Shown: positions 8,578 through 18,010 of the stretch, piece after piece
Numbering within the stretch: position 1 is the first letter of the stretch
Layout: every line of letters begins with the position of its first letter
DNA from: Phycisphaerae bacterium
GTDB lineage: Bacteria > Planctomycetota > Phycisphaerae > Sedimentisphaerales > Anaerobacaceae
DNA: 52,926 bases
Reading direction: 5' to 3'
Assembly (NCBI GenBank): GCA_030619925.1
Contig: JAUXAL010000020.1
Span: forward strand, 1 to 52,926
Notes under the pieces: generated by a model
Seen by the model: only the letters and a program-made list of their open reading frames with translations
Told to the model about the DNA's origin: nothing
The model's database searches: none
Made by a program: the position numbers and the translations under genes

Positions 8578-10713
8578 ATGAAAGCTTTTAGACGAGTATT
8601 CAAATATATCTGGCCGCAATGGCCATACATTATTGTTGTCGTCGTCAGCGCAATAATCGTCGCCATTCTTTTGTCACTAAGTTTTATGACGGTTATACCG
8701 CTGCTGAAAGTGATGATGGGCGAGGAAGGTCTGGGTGGATGGGCGGATAGAAAAATTAGCGCACATCGGTACGGCGTAATCTTCTACGTGCCGGAAAGAA
8801 CGGATTTCGCTGAATCTGATATTGCCCACTATCTTCTCGTAACGGGTGTTAAGAAGAACAGCCCCGCACAAAAAGCCGGACTGCAAAAACTCGACAGAAT
8901 TATTGGAGTTGACAGCCTTTTAGTCAAAGAAGACAGGGAAAAAGTGCCTTCTGCCGAACTGCTTGAAACACTTGCAACCGCATCGGAAAAGAGCGAACTT
9001 ACCATTCAAGTACAGCCCGACGGAAAAGCTGTTGGTGATATTGAAACACTGACACTTAATACAGGCCCAAAGCCTTTTTACCTGCGTCATTTAGAAAAGT
9101 GGACGAGCTTTCTCCCAAGACAGCAAGACAGAAAAAATAAAGCAAAAGCGGTAACCTTTATTATACTGGCGATAGGGGTCGTTACGGTAATTCGATGTTT
9201 GGCAAGGTTTTGTCAGGAATACGTGGCCCAAAAAATCGTGCAGGTGGGAATAAATCATTTGAGGGAGGATGCCTTTGGCCATGCTATGGAGACACCTATC
9301 AGGCATTTCGCAGATGAACGGCCGAGTGATACTGTCAGCAGAATTATCCGCGATACCAGCGTGATTGGCCAGGCTGTTAGAATAATGCTTGGAAAAGCTG
9401 TGCGGGAGCCGCTGAACACTCTTTTTCTGCTGGGATTAGCGATGTGGCTAAACGGGCAGCTAACACTGATTTTCTTGTGTGGTGCACCATTTGTGTTGGC
9501 ATTGGTGGCTGTTTTCGGGAAAAAAATGAAACAGGCTACAAGGAAGTCACTGATGGCTGGGTCACAAATGCTGGCAAAGCTCCAGGAGACAATGGCAGGG
9601 CTTAAAGTTGTCAAGGTCTATAATCGCCATAGCTATGAACGAGACAATTTTAGGATGATAAATAAGAGATTGTTAAAGCAGTTGCTGAGAATCTCGAAAG
9701 TTGAAGCCGCTACCGCCCCGATAATGGAAATATTTGGAATGATTGCAGGTTTGGCTGCTTTGATAATCGGAGCGCAGTGGGTCACTCGGGGTCAGATGGA
9801 CGGTAGTGAGTTTTTGGGATTGTTGCTTCTGCTGGGCGCTGCCGCTGAGTCGGTGCGAAAGACCAGTGGCGTCTGGAATAAGGTACAGGAGGCAAATGCC
9901 GCCGCGGAAAGAGTATTTGCTGTCATAGATACGCCGTCTGAGTTCGAAAAGCCCGAAGCGATTGCTCTGCCGCCATTGAAAGAGAAAATAGAATTCAGAG
10001 ACGTTGTATTTACCTATCCCGGCGCGAACAAGCCGATGTTAAAGGGAGTCAATCTTTCAGTCCCGGCGGGGCATAATGTCGCCATTGTGGGACCTAACGG
10101 CTCAGGTAAGACGACACTGGCAAATTTGATACCGAGGTTTTATGACCCCAATAATGGCCAAATCCTGATAGACGGCAAAGACATTCGCGATGCAACGCTG
10201 TTTAGTTTGCGAAACCAGATTGGAATGGTTACGCAGAATATGGTGACATTCAATGATACTATAGCGGCAAATATCGCGTATGGCAAGGCCGGCGCTACCA
10301 GAGAAGAGGTAATTGCCGCGGCCAGGCGTTCGTTTGCCCACGAATTTATTGACCTGCTGCCTGATGGCTATGACACAATTATAGGCGAGCAGGGTGCCGG
10401 CCTGAGCGGCGGCCAATTACAGAGAATTGTCATAGCCAGGGCGATTTTGAAGAACCCCCCAATCCTGATTTTCGATGAGGCAACAAGTCAGGTCGATGCC
10501 GACAGCGAAGCCAAAATTCACAATGCCATCGAGGAAATTATGCAGGATAGAACCAGTTTTATAATCGCCCACAGATTCAGCACTGTTATTACCGCAGATG
10601 TGATAGTGGTAATGGATGATGGGCAAATTGTGGCTCAAGGCCAACACGATGAGCTGGCGCAGAACTGCCCATTGTACCAAAGCTTATACCAAGTACAACT
10701 GGTGAAAACATAG
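8578..10713 (+). CDS. MsbA-type ABC exporter with a PDZ-like insertion
   Basis: This is a 711-residue fused membrane/ATPase half-transporter of the lipid A/lipid flippase type. I chose the ATG at 8578 because GGAG precedes it and the extra 42 codons upstream consist of palindromic repeat. After helix 1 (WPYIIVVVVSAIIVAILLSL), about 150 residues are inserted where exporters normally have a short loop. The insert contains GVKKNSPAQKAGLQKLDRII, the signature of a PDZ domain. The rest is canonical: coupling helices, Walker A GPNGSGKTT near 505, LSGGQ near 609, Walker B ILIFDEATSQ, and the switch His in IIAHRFST. The insertion would face the periplasm. The substrate is unknown; lipid or lipopolysaccharide is the family default. 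Confidence 0.9.
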   Translation: MKAFRRVFKYIWPQWPYIIVVVVSAIIVAILLSLSFMTVIPLLKVMMGEEGLGGWADRKISAHRYGVIFYVPERTDFAESDIAHYLLVTGVKKNSPAQKAGLQKLDRIIGVDSLLVKEDREKVPSAELLETLATASEKSELTIQVQPDGKAVGDIETLTLNTGPKPFYLRHLEKWTSFLPRQQDRKNKAKAVTFIILAIGVVTVIRCLARFCQEYVAQKIVQVGINHLREDAFGHAMETPIRHFADERPSDTVSRIIRDTSVIGQAVRIMLGKAVREPLNTLFLLGLAMWLNGQLTLIFLCGAPFVLALVAVFGKKMKQATRKSLMAGSQMLAKLQETMAGLKVVKVYNRHSYERDNFRMINKRLLKQLLRISKVEAATAPIMEIFGMIAGLAALIIGAQWVTRGQMDGSEFLGLLLLLGAAAESVRKTSGVWNKVQEANAAAERVFAVIDTPSEFEKPEAIALPPLKEKIEFRDVVFTYPGANKPMLKGVNLSVPAGHNVAIVGPNGSGKTTLANLIPRFYDPNNGQILIDGKDIRDATLFSLRNQIGMVTQNMVTFNDTIAANIAYGKAGATREEVIAAARRSFAHEFIDLLPDGYDTIIGEQGAGLSGGQLQRIVIARAILKNPPILIFDEATSQVDADSEAKIHNAIEEIMQDRTSFIIAHRFSTVITADVIVVMDDGQIVAQGQHDELAQNCPLYQSLYQVQLVKT

Positions 10714-10983
10714 TATGGAAACGTCAATAACGAATTAAAGCCCTCTCCCGGAAGGACGAACCACGAGATGCGCCGCCGTCACTCGGATTTGCCTGGCCCG
10801 AGAATTTCTGTATAGTCGTATCTAAAATTCGTACTTTGATTTACGGTAGATTGCCCATCTTGCCGATTAATTTAGGTAATACTTGCTAAAAGCGTGAAGC
10901 TAAGCCTTTTGAATTGCAGGTTATGGTTTTTCGCCTTTAGCTTTTGGTATAGAAATATCCTTTGATGTTTCGGAGTTGAAGCT

Positions 10984-11937
10984 ATGCCTGAACTTTTACG
11001 GCAACAAAAAGCGCATGAGCTTTTCAAGAGGTACGACGGCAATCCAATAATGACGCCGGAGAATTGGCCTTATCCGACAAATGCAGTCTTTAATCCTGCG
11101 GCGGCTAAGTTAAATTCAGAAGTGCTGCTGTTGGTTCGCGTTGAGGATATGCGTGGCTTTTCGCATTTTACTGTTGCCCGCAGTGCCGATGGGTTCACGA
11201 ACTGGGAAATTGAGCCTGCGCCAACCCTCGAGGCTAACCAAAGCTCTCGAGAGGAAAAGTGGGGGCTGGAAGACCCTCGCATTGTTTGGCTCGAGGAGCA
11301 AAAGCAATTCGCCATTACGTATATTTCTTTCAGTGAGGGCGGCCCCGTAGTTTCGCTGGCGATTACCAAAAATTTCAAGACTTTTGCCCGCCTCGGGTCT
11401 CTTTTGCCGCCGGAGGACAAAGATGCCTGCCTGCTTCCCCGCAGATTTGGGGGGCGATTTGCACTGATTCACCGCCCCATCGTTCGAGGAGAGGCTCATA
11501 TGTGGATCAGTTTCTCACCTGATCTGAAGCACTGGGGCGACCATAGGCCGTTGATTAGAACGAGACAGGCCTATTGGGACTGTTCTAGAGTTGGGCTGGC
11601 TTGTCAGCCTATAGAAACACCGCAGGGCTGGATGTTATTCTACCACGGTGTCCGCAGTACAACTGCGGGAGCAATATACCGCGTCGGAATGGCCCTTTTG
11701 GATACGGAAGAGCCGTGGAGGGTCTTGCGCCGAGGGGATGAATGGGTCCTGGGACCGCGGGCACTATACGAACGTATCGGTGATGTCAGCGATGTCGTAT
11801 TCCCTACCGGTGCTGTTGTTCACAAAGAAACCGATCGGCTTAGTCTCTATTATGGTGCTGCCGACTGTACCGTCGCTGTCGCAACGGCTAAATTAAGTGA
11901 CTGTATTGACTATATTATGTCCTGTCCGCAAGTATAA
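10984..11937 (+). CDS. GH130-family glycoside phosphorylase/hydrolase
   Basis: This is a 317-residue, five-bladed beta-propeller enzyme of family GH130, which phosphorolyses or hydrolyses beta-mannosides. Visible motifs are NPIMTPENWPYPTNAVFNPA at the N-terminus, LLLVRVEDMRG, and GLEDPRI (Glu96-Asp97-Pro-Arg99), which includes the substrate/phosphate-binding region. Near the C-terminus are FPTGAVV and YYGAADC. There is no signal peptide, so it is cytoplasmic and would act on imported mannosides, matching the secreted GH99-like protein about 4 kb upstream. Several GH130 members are hydrolases, and the sequence alone does not settle which this one is. GGAG precedes the ATG. Confidence 0.88.
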   Translation: MPELLRQQKAHELFKRYDGNPIMTPENWPYPTNAVFNPAAAKLNSEVLLLVRVEDMRGFSHFTVARSADGFTNWEIEPAPTLEANQSSREEKWGLEDPRIVWLEEQKQFAITYISFSEGGPVVSLAITKNFKTFARLGSLLPPEDKDACLLPRRFGGRFALIHRPIVRGEAHMWISFSPDLKHWGDHRPLIRTRQAYWDCSRVGLACQPIETPQGWMLFYHGVRSTTAGAIYRVGMALLDTEEPWRVLRRGDEWVLGPRALYERIGDVSDVVFPTGAVVHKETDRLSLYYGAADCTVAVATAKLSDCIDYIMSCPQV

Positions 11938-11977
11938 GGAGTAAACTGCCGGCAAGTTCAGCACCACGACTCTAACT

Positions 11978-12014
11978 CTTCGGCCTGACGATAAAGAAGT
12001 TTATTGGGCCGAAG
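11978..12014 (-). terminator. Hairpin downstream of the small lipoprotein gene
   Basis: CTTCGGCC (11978-11985) pairs with GGCCGAAG (12007-12014) just past the stop of the minus-strand lipoprotein. There is no T-run, so this is a weak or rho-assisted terminator, or simply a palindrome. It also lies 40 bases after the convergent GH130 stop. Confidence 0.35.
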
Positions 12015-12026
12015 AACGTTAGTCAC

Positions 12027-12167
12027 TCATCTAACGGCCACTACATGTGTTGGTGTTGTAGGTGGGGGCGTGTGCAAGCTTTCTATCTCAAACGGCTGGC
12101 CCGGACCGCAACCGGCAATACAACACAGAATCACTGCGACTACAATCAGCATTAGCATCGTTTTCAT
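12027..12167 (-). CDS. Small lipoprotein (46 aa)
   Basis: A short ORF opens with MKTMLMLIVVAVILCCIAGC, a signal peptide with a lipobox (IAGC, Cys20). It continues for 26 residues rich in Pro and Thr and ends VVAVR. GGAAAGAG lies 6-8 bases before the ATG. It is too short for family recognition. It resembles the tiny entericidin-like or regulatory lipoproteins found in many Gram-negatives, with no detectable homology. It lies downstream of the Cys-rich mini-gene on the same strand and may be co-transcribed with it. Confidence 0.6.
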   Translation of the reverse strand: MKTMLMLIVVAVILCCIAGCGPGQPFEIESLHTPPPTTPTHVVAVR

Positions 12168-12188
12168 AATTTCTCTTTCCAAAAAGGC

Positions 12189-12278
12189 TCAGCGTTTTTT
12201 CCTTGAAAGGGCCACAGCTAAGCCGAACAGCACAAGCACGGGCGAGTCGGGAATCGTAGGCAAACCACCCTGTCCCTG
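12189..12278 (-). pseudogene. Hydrophobic sorting-like tail in frame after the Cys-rich gene
   Basis: Directly after the two TAA stops of the Cys-rich ORF, the same frame stays open for 29 codons and encodes GLPTIPDSPVLVLFGLAVAL, then SRKKR and a stop. A hydrophobic span followed by a basic end resembles an exosortase-type C-terminal signal, although PDSP replaces PEP. It has no start codon of its own, so it is probably a relic of a longer protein. Confidence 0.4.
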
Positions 12279-12281
12279 TTA

Positions 12282-12428
12282 TTACTCGTGCCTGTCCGCT
12301 TCAGCACAGGGGTGTTCCTCAACATCGCCGTGGCACTGTGCTATCTGTTCGGGCGTACATTCAGCCGGCTTTGCTTCCAGGCTCTCTGGCATTTGGCACT
12401 TTTGGCAGTCGTTTTCCTTATTGCACAT
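12282..12428 (-). CDS. Small cysteine-rich protein (48 aa)
   Basis: A 48-codon ORF begins MCNKENDCQKCQMPE and contains ECTPEQIAQCHGDVEEHPC. Its six cysteines are spaced like a small zinc- or iron-binding protein. The CTPEQI...CHGD...HPC signature resembles short conserved hypothetical proteins of anaerobic bacteria; this is recollection and was not searched. The Shine-Dalgarno is weak (AAGAAG). It ends in a tandem TAA-TAA, with a hydrophobic tail in the same frame beyond. The function is unknown; metal or thiol handling is a guess. Confidence 0.55.
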   Translation of the reverse strand: MCNKENDCQKCQMPESLEAKPAECTPEQIAQCHGDVEEHPCAEADRHE

Positions 12429-12550
12429 AAGAACTTCTTAAAGCCATAAATACTTTTAGTCATTTTACCAGAGGATTCCGAGAAGACAAATTCTATATTT
12501 CTTCCTTTGGTAAAAAGAGGCCGGTTACTTATGCGCGTACGACAGTTTGT

Positions 12551-12653
12551 CATTCCTTCGCGGTGCTCGAGGACAAGTCTGAGCCCTCTATACTTCGCTC
12601 AGGATGGCAAGAAAATAAGCCCCGGAGCATGTCCTGAGCTTGTCGAAGGAATG
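12551..12653. repeat. Long inverted repeat CATTCCTTCG ... CGAAGGAATG
   Basis: The ends CATTCCTTCG (12551-12560) and CGAAGGAATG (12644-12653) are perfect complements around an 83-base centre that contains internal complementary words (CTCAGGA, TCCTGAGC). This is a typical bacterial dispersed palindromic repeat. Confidence 0.6.
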
Positions 12654-12758
12654 ACGACGTTGAGATAGTCTCTTAATATGTACTATGCCATCTGCGTTGC
12701 TCCCCAGCTTAACACGGGCAGCACTCTTGCAGTTGCCTGTTTTAACAGCCATAGGGAC

Positions 12759-12796
12759 AAAAAAAGCCAGATTCTAATGATAACAGAATCTGGCTT
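12759..12796 (-). terminator. Rho-independent terminator, minus strand
   Basis: On the minus strand, AGCCAGATTCT / AGAATCTGGCT (11 bp, 9-base loop) is followed by seven T. There is no annotated gene on this strand within the 300 bases to its right, so it probably ends a small RNA. Confidence 0.75.
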
Positions 12797-12960
12797 CGGA
12801 GGAGGGTGATGAAAAGCTAATAATGGCTTCCCCGAAATTTTGCTTATCTGATTCTAATTGTCCTTAATAATTAATCGAGCAAATACCAAAAATTTCTTTA
12901 AGCAAAAAGAGGAAAATTGAAAAAAAACTACATTTTTATTACTATAGAGTCAAGGCTTTT
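12759..12960 (-). ncRNA. Candidate small RNA with a CCCTCC motif
   Basis: The minus strand has a TTGACT box at about 12951-12956, an AT-rich stretch, then about 150 bases without an ORF, ending at a strong intrinsic terminator (12759-12796). Just before the terminator is an unpaired CACCCTCCTCCG, complementary to Shine-Dalgarno sequences. The arrangement fits a trans-acting sRNA. The -10 box is not clear, so the 5' end is approximate. Alternatively the terminator may belong to an element that is no longer functional. Confidence 0.35.
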
Positions 12961-13104
12961 ATCGTGAAAATCTTAAGTTTTTTTTGAAAACAGCCGGATT
13001 TAGCTTCCAAACCTGATTACTTTACGCTTGATAAATCAATTTTGTTCTCATATTTTAACAGATAGGCTGTTATTTCTTAGTACTGTTTTCCGGAAGGATA
13101 GGTT

Positions 13105-13959
13105 ATGGATACCCAAATTACGATTGCAGAGTTGCTGGCAGCCAAGCGTCAGCATCGCAAAATTGCCGCGGTCAGTTGCTACGATTATAGCACAGCCAGG
13201 CTCATTTCTCAGACCGATGTTCAGATGATACTGGTTGGCGACTCGGCTGCCCAGGTTGTGCTTGGGTTCGGTTCAACTCTGCCGGCAACAATGGATTTTA
13301 TGGTTGCGATAACCGCTGCGGTTCGGCGGGGGGCACCGAATGTGTTTTTGGTTGCTGATATGCCGTTTCTATCCTATCAGGTTGGAAAAGTCGAGGCGGT
13401 GAAAAACGCCGGCCGATTCGTTGCTGAAGCAGGGGCACAAATGGTAAAAATCGAGGCGACCGGTGTGCATCTGGACGTAATTAAAGCGGTTAGCGATGCT
13501 GGTATGGCTGTTATGGCTCATATCGGCATAAGGCCGCAGAGTATCAGTAAGATTGGACGATTCAAGGCCGAGGCCACTACAGCGGAGATGGCTGCCGAAC
13601 TGGTAAGTCTTGCTGAGCAAATGGTTAATTGTGGTGCCGGCTCGCTGCTGATTGAAGGGACCGCTGCGGGGGTGGCCGAGATCATCACAAAGCGCTGCGA
13701 GGTGCCGGTGATTGGCTGTGGTTCCGGGCCCCACTGTGATGGACAGATACTGATTGCGCCTGATATTTTGGGGCTGACACAAGGGCCAAGTCCAAAGTTT
13801 GCGAAGAGTTACGGCAATCTGGCTGACGGCGCAGTTGAGGCATTCAGCGCCTACAGCAAAGAAGTACAGAGCGGCCGGTTCCCCGACAGCGGACATAGTT
13901 ACCATATGAAGTCCGGGGAGCTTGAGAGGTTACAGCAATTGTTAAAAGGTAAACTTTAG
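13105..13959 (+). CDS. panB: 3-methyl-2-oxobutanoate hydroxymethyltransferase
   Basis: This 284-residue cytoplasmic TIM-barrel enzyme transfers a hydroxymethyl group from methylene-tetrahydrofolate to ketoisovalerate, the first step of pantothenate synthesis. Motifs visible are AVSCYDYSTARL, the Mg-binding VGDSAAQVVLGF, VADMPFLSY, VKIEATG, MAHIGIRPQS, the acid in LLIEGTA and VIGCGSGPHCDGQIL. The usual GLTPQ is GIRPQ, and the usual GGY...GK loop is shortened to KIGRFK. Length is slightly above normal. A GGAAGGA stretch precedes the ATG. No other pantothenate gene is nearby. Confidence 0.93.
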   Translation: MDTQITIAELLAAKRQHRKIAAVSCYDYSTARLISQTDVQMILVGDSAAQVVLGFGSTLPATMDFMVAITAAVRRGAPNVFLVADMPFLSYQVGKVEAVKNAGRFVAEAGAQMVKIEATGVHLDVIKAVSDAGMAVMAHIGIRPQSISKIGRFKAEATTAEMAAELVSLAEQMVNCGAGSLLIEGTAAGVAEIITKRCEVPVIGCGSGPHCDGQILIAPDILGLTQGPSPKFAKSYGNLADGAVEAFSAYSKEVQSGRFPDSGHSYHMKSGELERLQQLLKGKL

Positions 13960-14034
13960 GGACAGACATTTTAGAGTGTATGTATTGTGCAGCCGGATAC
14001 CCGATGAAAACTATGCCTTGGCAATAAAGCAGGA

Positions 14035-14772
14035 TTACTTCCTGCCATGTTCCGGGATTGGCAGGCCGAGTTCAGTGAGGACCTTTTGCATATCCTCCCA
14101 GACCCGTTTGCGGTTTTCCTGTGAGTAATTTCGCAATAGATAAGCAGTGTGATATGTCGCCATAAGCTTTATAGGGGGTCTGCCGAGGCCGGCGTAGTAC
14201 TCGTGGAACTGGCCGCGCAATTGGCCTATCGACTTGGTGGTGTTTAACAGCGTCCTGGCCGCGTGAGCACCGAGAGCTACAATAATCTCAGGATTTATTA
14301 TCTCAATCTGTCTCTGAAGGTAAGGCAGGCAGCTTATTATCTCATCGGCGCGGGGGTCGCGATTCTCCGGCGGACGACACTTCAAGATATTGCCTATAAA
14401 GACATCGTTTCTTTTGAGCCCCATTGCCGTGATTACCTTATCCAACAGTTGGCCGGCTCTTCCGACAAAAGGTCGGCCTTGCGCATCTTCATCAGCCCCG
14501 GGTCCTTCACCGACAAACATTATGCGGGCGTTGGGGTTGCCCTCGCCGGGGACGGCGTTGGTCCGCAGCGACCCCAGGCCGCATTCGCGGCACCGGCCAA
14601 CTTCCTCGTTGATTTTTTCGAGCTGCTTTTGCGCCTCGGCGGCGGCCGCACCATCGTCTTGTTCCTGTGGTTCGGGCGGGTTGGTTTTACCCTTGGGAAC
14701 GAAGCCGGTGAAAAACTGCTCCATTTCAAGGTGCTGGCGAACAACTTTATTGATGTCCACGTCTTTTTCCAT
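14035..14772 (-). CDS. Family-4 uracil-DNA glycosylase
   Basis: This 245-residue DNA repair enzyme removes uracil. It has the family-4 iron-sulfur ligands: the pair CREC, one Cys in ILKCRPPENRDP and one in IISCLPYL. The catalytic and uracil pocket is GEGPGADEDAQGRPFVGRAG, and the C-terminal motif is ATYHTAYLLRN, where HP is more usual. An acidic, Ala/Gln-rich linker of about 40 residues separates the N-terminus from the core. I took the ATG at 14772; an in-frame GTG one codon upstream is possible. The first 20 codons and upstream DNA are duplicated at 16379-16492 on the far side of the radical SAM gene. Confidence 0.92.
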   Translation of the reverse strand: MEKDVDINKVVRQHLEMEQFFTGFVPKGKTNPPEPQEQDDGAAAAEAQKQLEKINEEVGRCRECGLGSLRTNAVPGEGNPNARIMFVGEGPGADEDAQGRPFVGRAGQLLDKVITAMGLKRNDVFIGNILKCRPPENRDPRADEIISCLPYLQRQIEIINPEIIVALGAHAARTLLNTTKSIGQLRGQFHEYYAGLGRPPIKLMATYHTAYLLRNYSQENRKRVWEDMQKVLTELGLPIPEHGRK

Positions 14773-14821
14773 CACAGTGAATTGTAATGCTATTCTTGGA
14801 GCTATGCAATAGAAAAAACGG
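14708..14821. repeat. Direct repeat, copy A (5' end of the uracil-DNA glycosylase gene)
   Basis: About 114 bases covering the first codons and leader of the glycosylase gene recur at 16379-16492 in the same orientation. Long identical words include GCTGGCGAACAACTTTATT and GTCCACGTC. The two copies differ at scattered positions, so the duplication is not brand new. Together they flank the radical SAM gene. Confidence 0.85.
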
Positions 14822-15081
14822 TTACTGTAGCAAGACTGTTGACAGTGCGGACATTTTCGCTGGAGCTCTATTTACTCCCTAACCACACGTCGTGGGACAA
14901 TTACAGCTCCTCAGGTGCATCGGTGCCCTGCGTCTACGCACGAACAGATTCTAATCGGCTCTCATGCGGAATTGCTGTTGAAATCTCGGGATAGAAAGGT
15001 ATAATAGATGCAACTGTCACAGCCATCCTGCTGGTGAGATGAAACACACAGACCAGCTGCGCCGAATGCGGAGCATCGACC
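14822..15081 (+). promoter_or_regulatory. Leader and promoter of the radical SAM gene
   Basis: TTGAAA (14978-14983), a 16-base spacer and TATAAT (15000-15005) form a good promoter pointing at the radical SAM gene 80 bases downstream. The remainder of the gap holds nothing that I recognise. Its composition is closer to the GC-rich inserted gene than to the flanks. Confidence 0.6.
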
Positions 15082-16374
15082 ATGAAATCACTTTTTCCTG
15101 TCGTCGGAAAGGAACTGAAGCTCTTGCGGCGAGCTATGACCCGAGGAGGACTTAAGGTCCTTGGAAGCGAGCTTCTCCATAGACCAAACAGCATCATGGC
15201 GACACTCCGACGCTTCAAGCGGCTGCACAGGGCGGGCAACATCCTCACGGACGGGTCCAAGATCATGCAGTTCGGAGAAGACGGCAATAACACCTGCGTG
15301 AAGGTGGTTGTGTATGTTCCACACTGGCCGAGCACAGCCGCAAAGACGCGGATGAGGAGGGCGCTGCGCTCGGACACCGTGTGGCCGGAGCAGGTAACCC
15401 TGTCCATCACGGACCGTTGTCCCTACAAATGCCGTCATTGCTCCAACGCAAGAGGGCCGAGCAAACCGATGCCACAGTCGCGACTCGTTGAACTGGTCCG
15501 GGAGATTCAAGATATTGGAGGCAGTTGGCTCAACATCGGCGGAGGTGAGCCCGGAGTCGTGTTTGAAAGGGCTCGGGCGGCGGTGGCTGCTGCGGACGGG
15601 CGATCCGAGACGTGGCTCAATACAACGGGCTTTGACCTTGATGACGACAAGGCTGGATGCTTGAAGGAGGCGGGCTTGTTCGGTGGCCGTGTTTCCATTC
15701 ACAGCCACACGGCAGCTGAGCACGATGCTTTCGTGGGGTACCGTGGCGCTTTTAAAATTGCTGCCGAGGCGATACGGACCTTCAGGCGGGCGGATATTTT
15801 CCCAGTGCTCTCAGCAGCTATGCCGGAGGAGCGGATAACGTCGGATGGCGTCCACAACATGATGCAACTGGCCAAAGACCTTGGGGCTGGGTTTGTGGAG
15901 ATCATTCCCATTCGGCCGGCGGGAAGGGCCGTGATCGCATGCAGCCATTCCGAGCTTCGGCGGCACGACGTGAATCGTCGGATGTTCAAAACGTTCAACA
16001 CCGACCCGCGTTTTGTCGACTACCCTGCAGTGAACTCGCCGGCCTATTTGGAGACAGCCGATCGGTTCGGCTGCGTCGCAGGTTCGGAAAGGCTCTACAT
16101 CAGCGCTTCCGGTGACGTCCAGCCATGTCCGCTGGTTAACCTATCACTCGGGAGCGTGTTGGACGAAAGCCTCGCGTCTATCTGCCGGCGTATGCGGTCG
16201 TTGCTCCAGCGGCCGAGGTGCGACCTGCTGTGCAGCCAGTTGGGACCACTTGTGTCGAAATATGTTGCCGAGGGCGGTCAGGGATGCGCCGTGCTGCCGG
16301 TACCGCAGGAGAAGAGCGCAGAGATCCTGGCCGGCCTGCCGCCTTCCCAGACTCCAAACGCGTGGGTGCTCTGA
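15082..16374 (+). CDS. Radical SAM/SPASM protein, probably acquired
   Basis: This is a 430-residue radical SAM enzyme. The cluster motif CPYKCRHC is at about residues 113-120, followed by the glycine-rich NIGGGEPG. A C-terminal SPASM-like region carries FGCVAGSERLYISASGDVQ and PCPLV, with more cysteines behind (CDLLC, GCAVL). About 110 residues with no recognisable fold precede the radical SAM core, so this is not a minimal peptide-modifying enzyme; the substrate is unknown. The gene is visibly GC-richer than its neighbours (about 60 percent on a sampled line) and sits between two copies of the glycosylase 5' end, which points to insertion. It has its own promoter, and GGAG precedes the ATG. 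No precursor peptide is seen beside it. Confidence 0.85.
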   Translation: MKSLFPVVGKELKLLRRAMTRGGLKVLGSELLHRPNSIMATLRRFKRLHRAGNILTDGSKIMQFGEDGNNTCVKVVVYVPHWPSTAAKTRMRRALRSDTVWPEQVTLSITDRCPYKCRHCSNARGPSKPMPQSRLVELVREIQDIGGSWLNIGGGEPGVVFERARAAVAAADGRSETWLNTTGFDLDDDKAGCLKEAGLFGGRVSIHSHTAAEHDAFVGYRGAFKIAAEAIRTFRRADIFPVLSAAMPEERITSDGVHNMMQLAKDLGAGFVEIIPIRPAGRAVIACSHSELRRHDVNRRMFKTFNTDPRFVDYPAVNSPAYLETADRFGCVAGSERLYISASGDVQPCPLVNLSLGSVLDESLASICRRMRSLLQRPRCDLLCSQLGPLVSKYVAEGGQGCAVLPVPQEKSAEILAGLPPSQTPNAWVL

Positions 16375-16378
16375 ACGA

Positions 16379-16444
16379 GTGAAAAACCGTTCCATCTCAA
16401 GGGTGCTGGCGAACAACTTTATTAATGTCCACGTCCTTTTCCAT
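16379..16444 (-). pseudogene. Truncated, frameshifted 5' fragment of the uracil-DNA glycosylase gene
   Basis: It starts at the same ATG and reads MEKDVDINKVVRQH, like the intact gene at 14772. One extra base (GGG for GG in the plus strand) then shifts the frame to a TGA after 15 codons. It is the coding part of repeat copy B and cannot be functional. Confidence 0.8.
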
Positions 16445-16492
16445 TGCGACCGATTGTAACGACGTCCCTAAAGTTACGCAATAAAAAAGGCG
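16379..16492. repeat. Direct repeat, copy B, abutting the gdhA terminator
   Basis: Second copy of the 114-base segment described at 14708-14821. It runs from five bases after the radical SAM stop to the left arm of the gdhA terminator. Confidence 0.85.
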
Positions 16493-16510
16493 CTTGCCAA
16501 AGCAAGCGCC
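16483..16510 (-). terminator. gdhA terminator
   Basis: On the minus strand GGCGCTTGC / GCAAGCGCC (9 bp, 4-base loop) is followed by six T. It lies 38 bases after the gdhA stop. Confidence 0.85.
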
Positions 16511-16547
16511 CTTTCACCCTCTTTCTTGAGCTATAGCTTGGCCTTTC

Positions 16548-17915
<1,368 letters not shown>

Positions 17916-18010
17916 TCAAAAATTCTGTTCTCTGCGACTATTATAATAAGTTAAACTAATAACAAAATTACATAATTGCCTTGTAAATGACAAAACAATA
18001 AGATAACATA

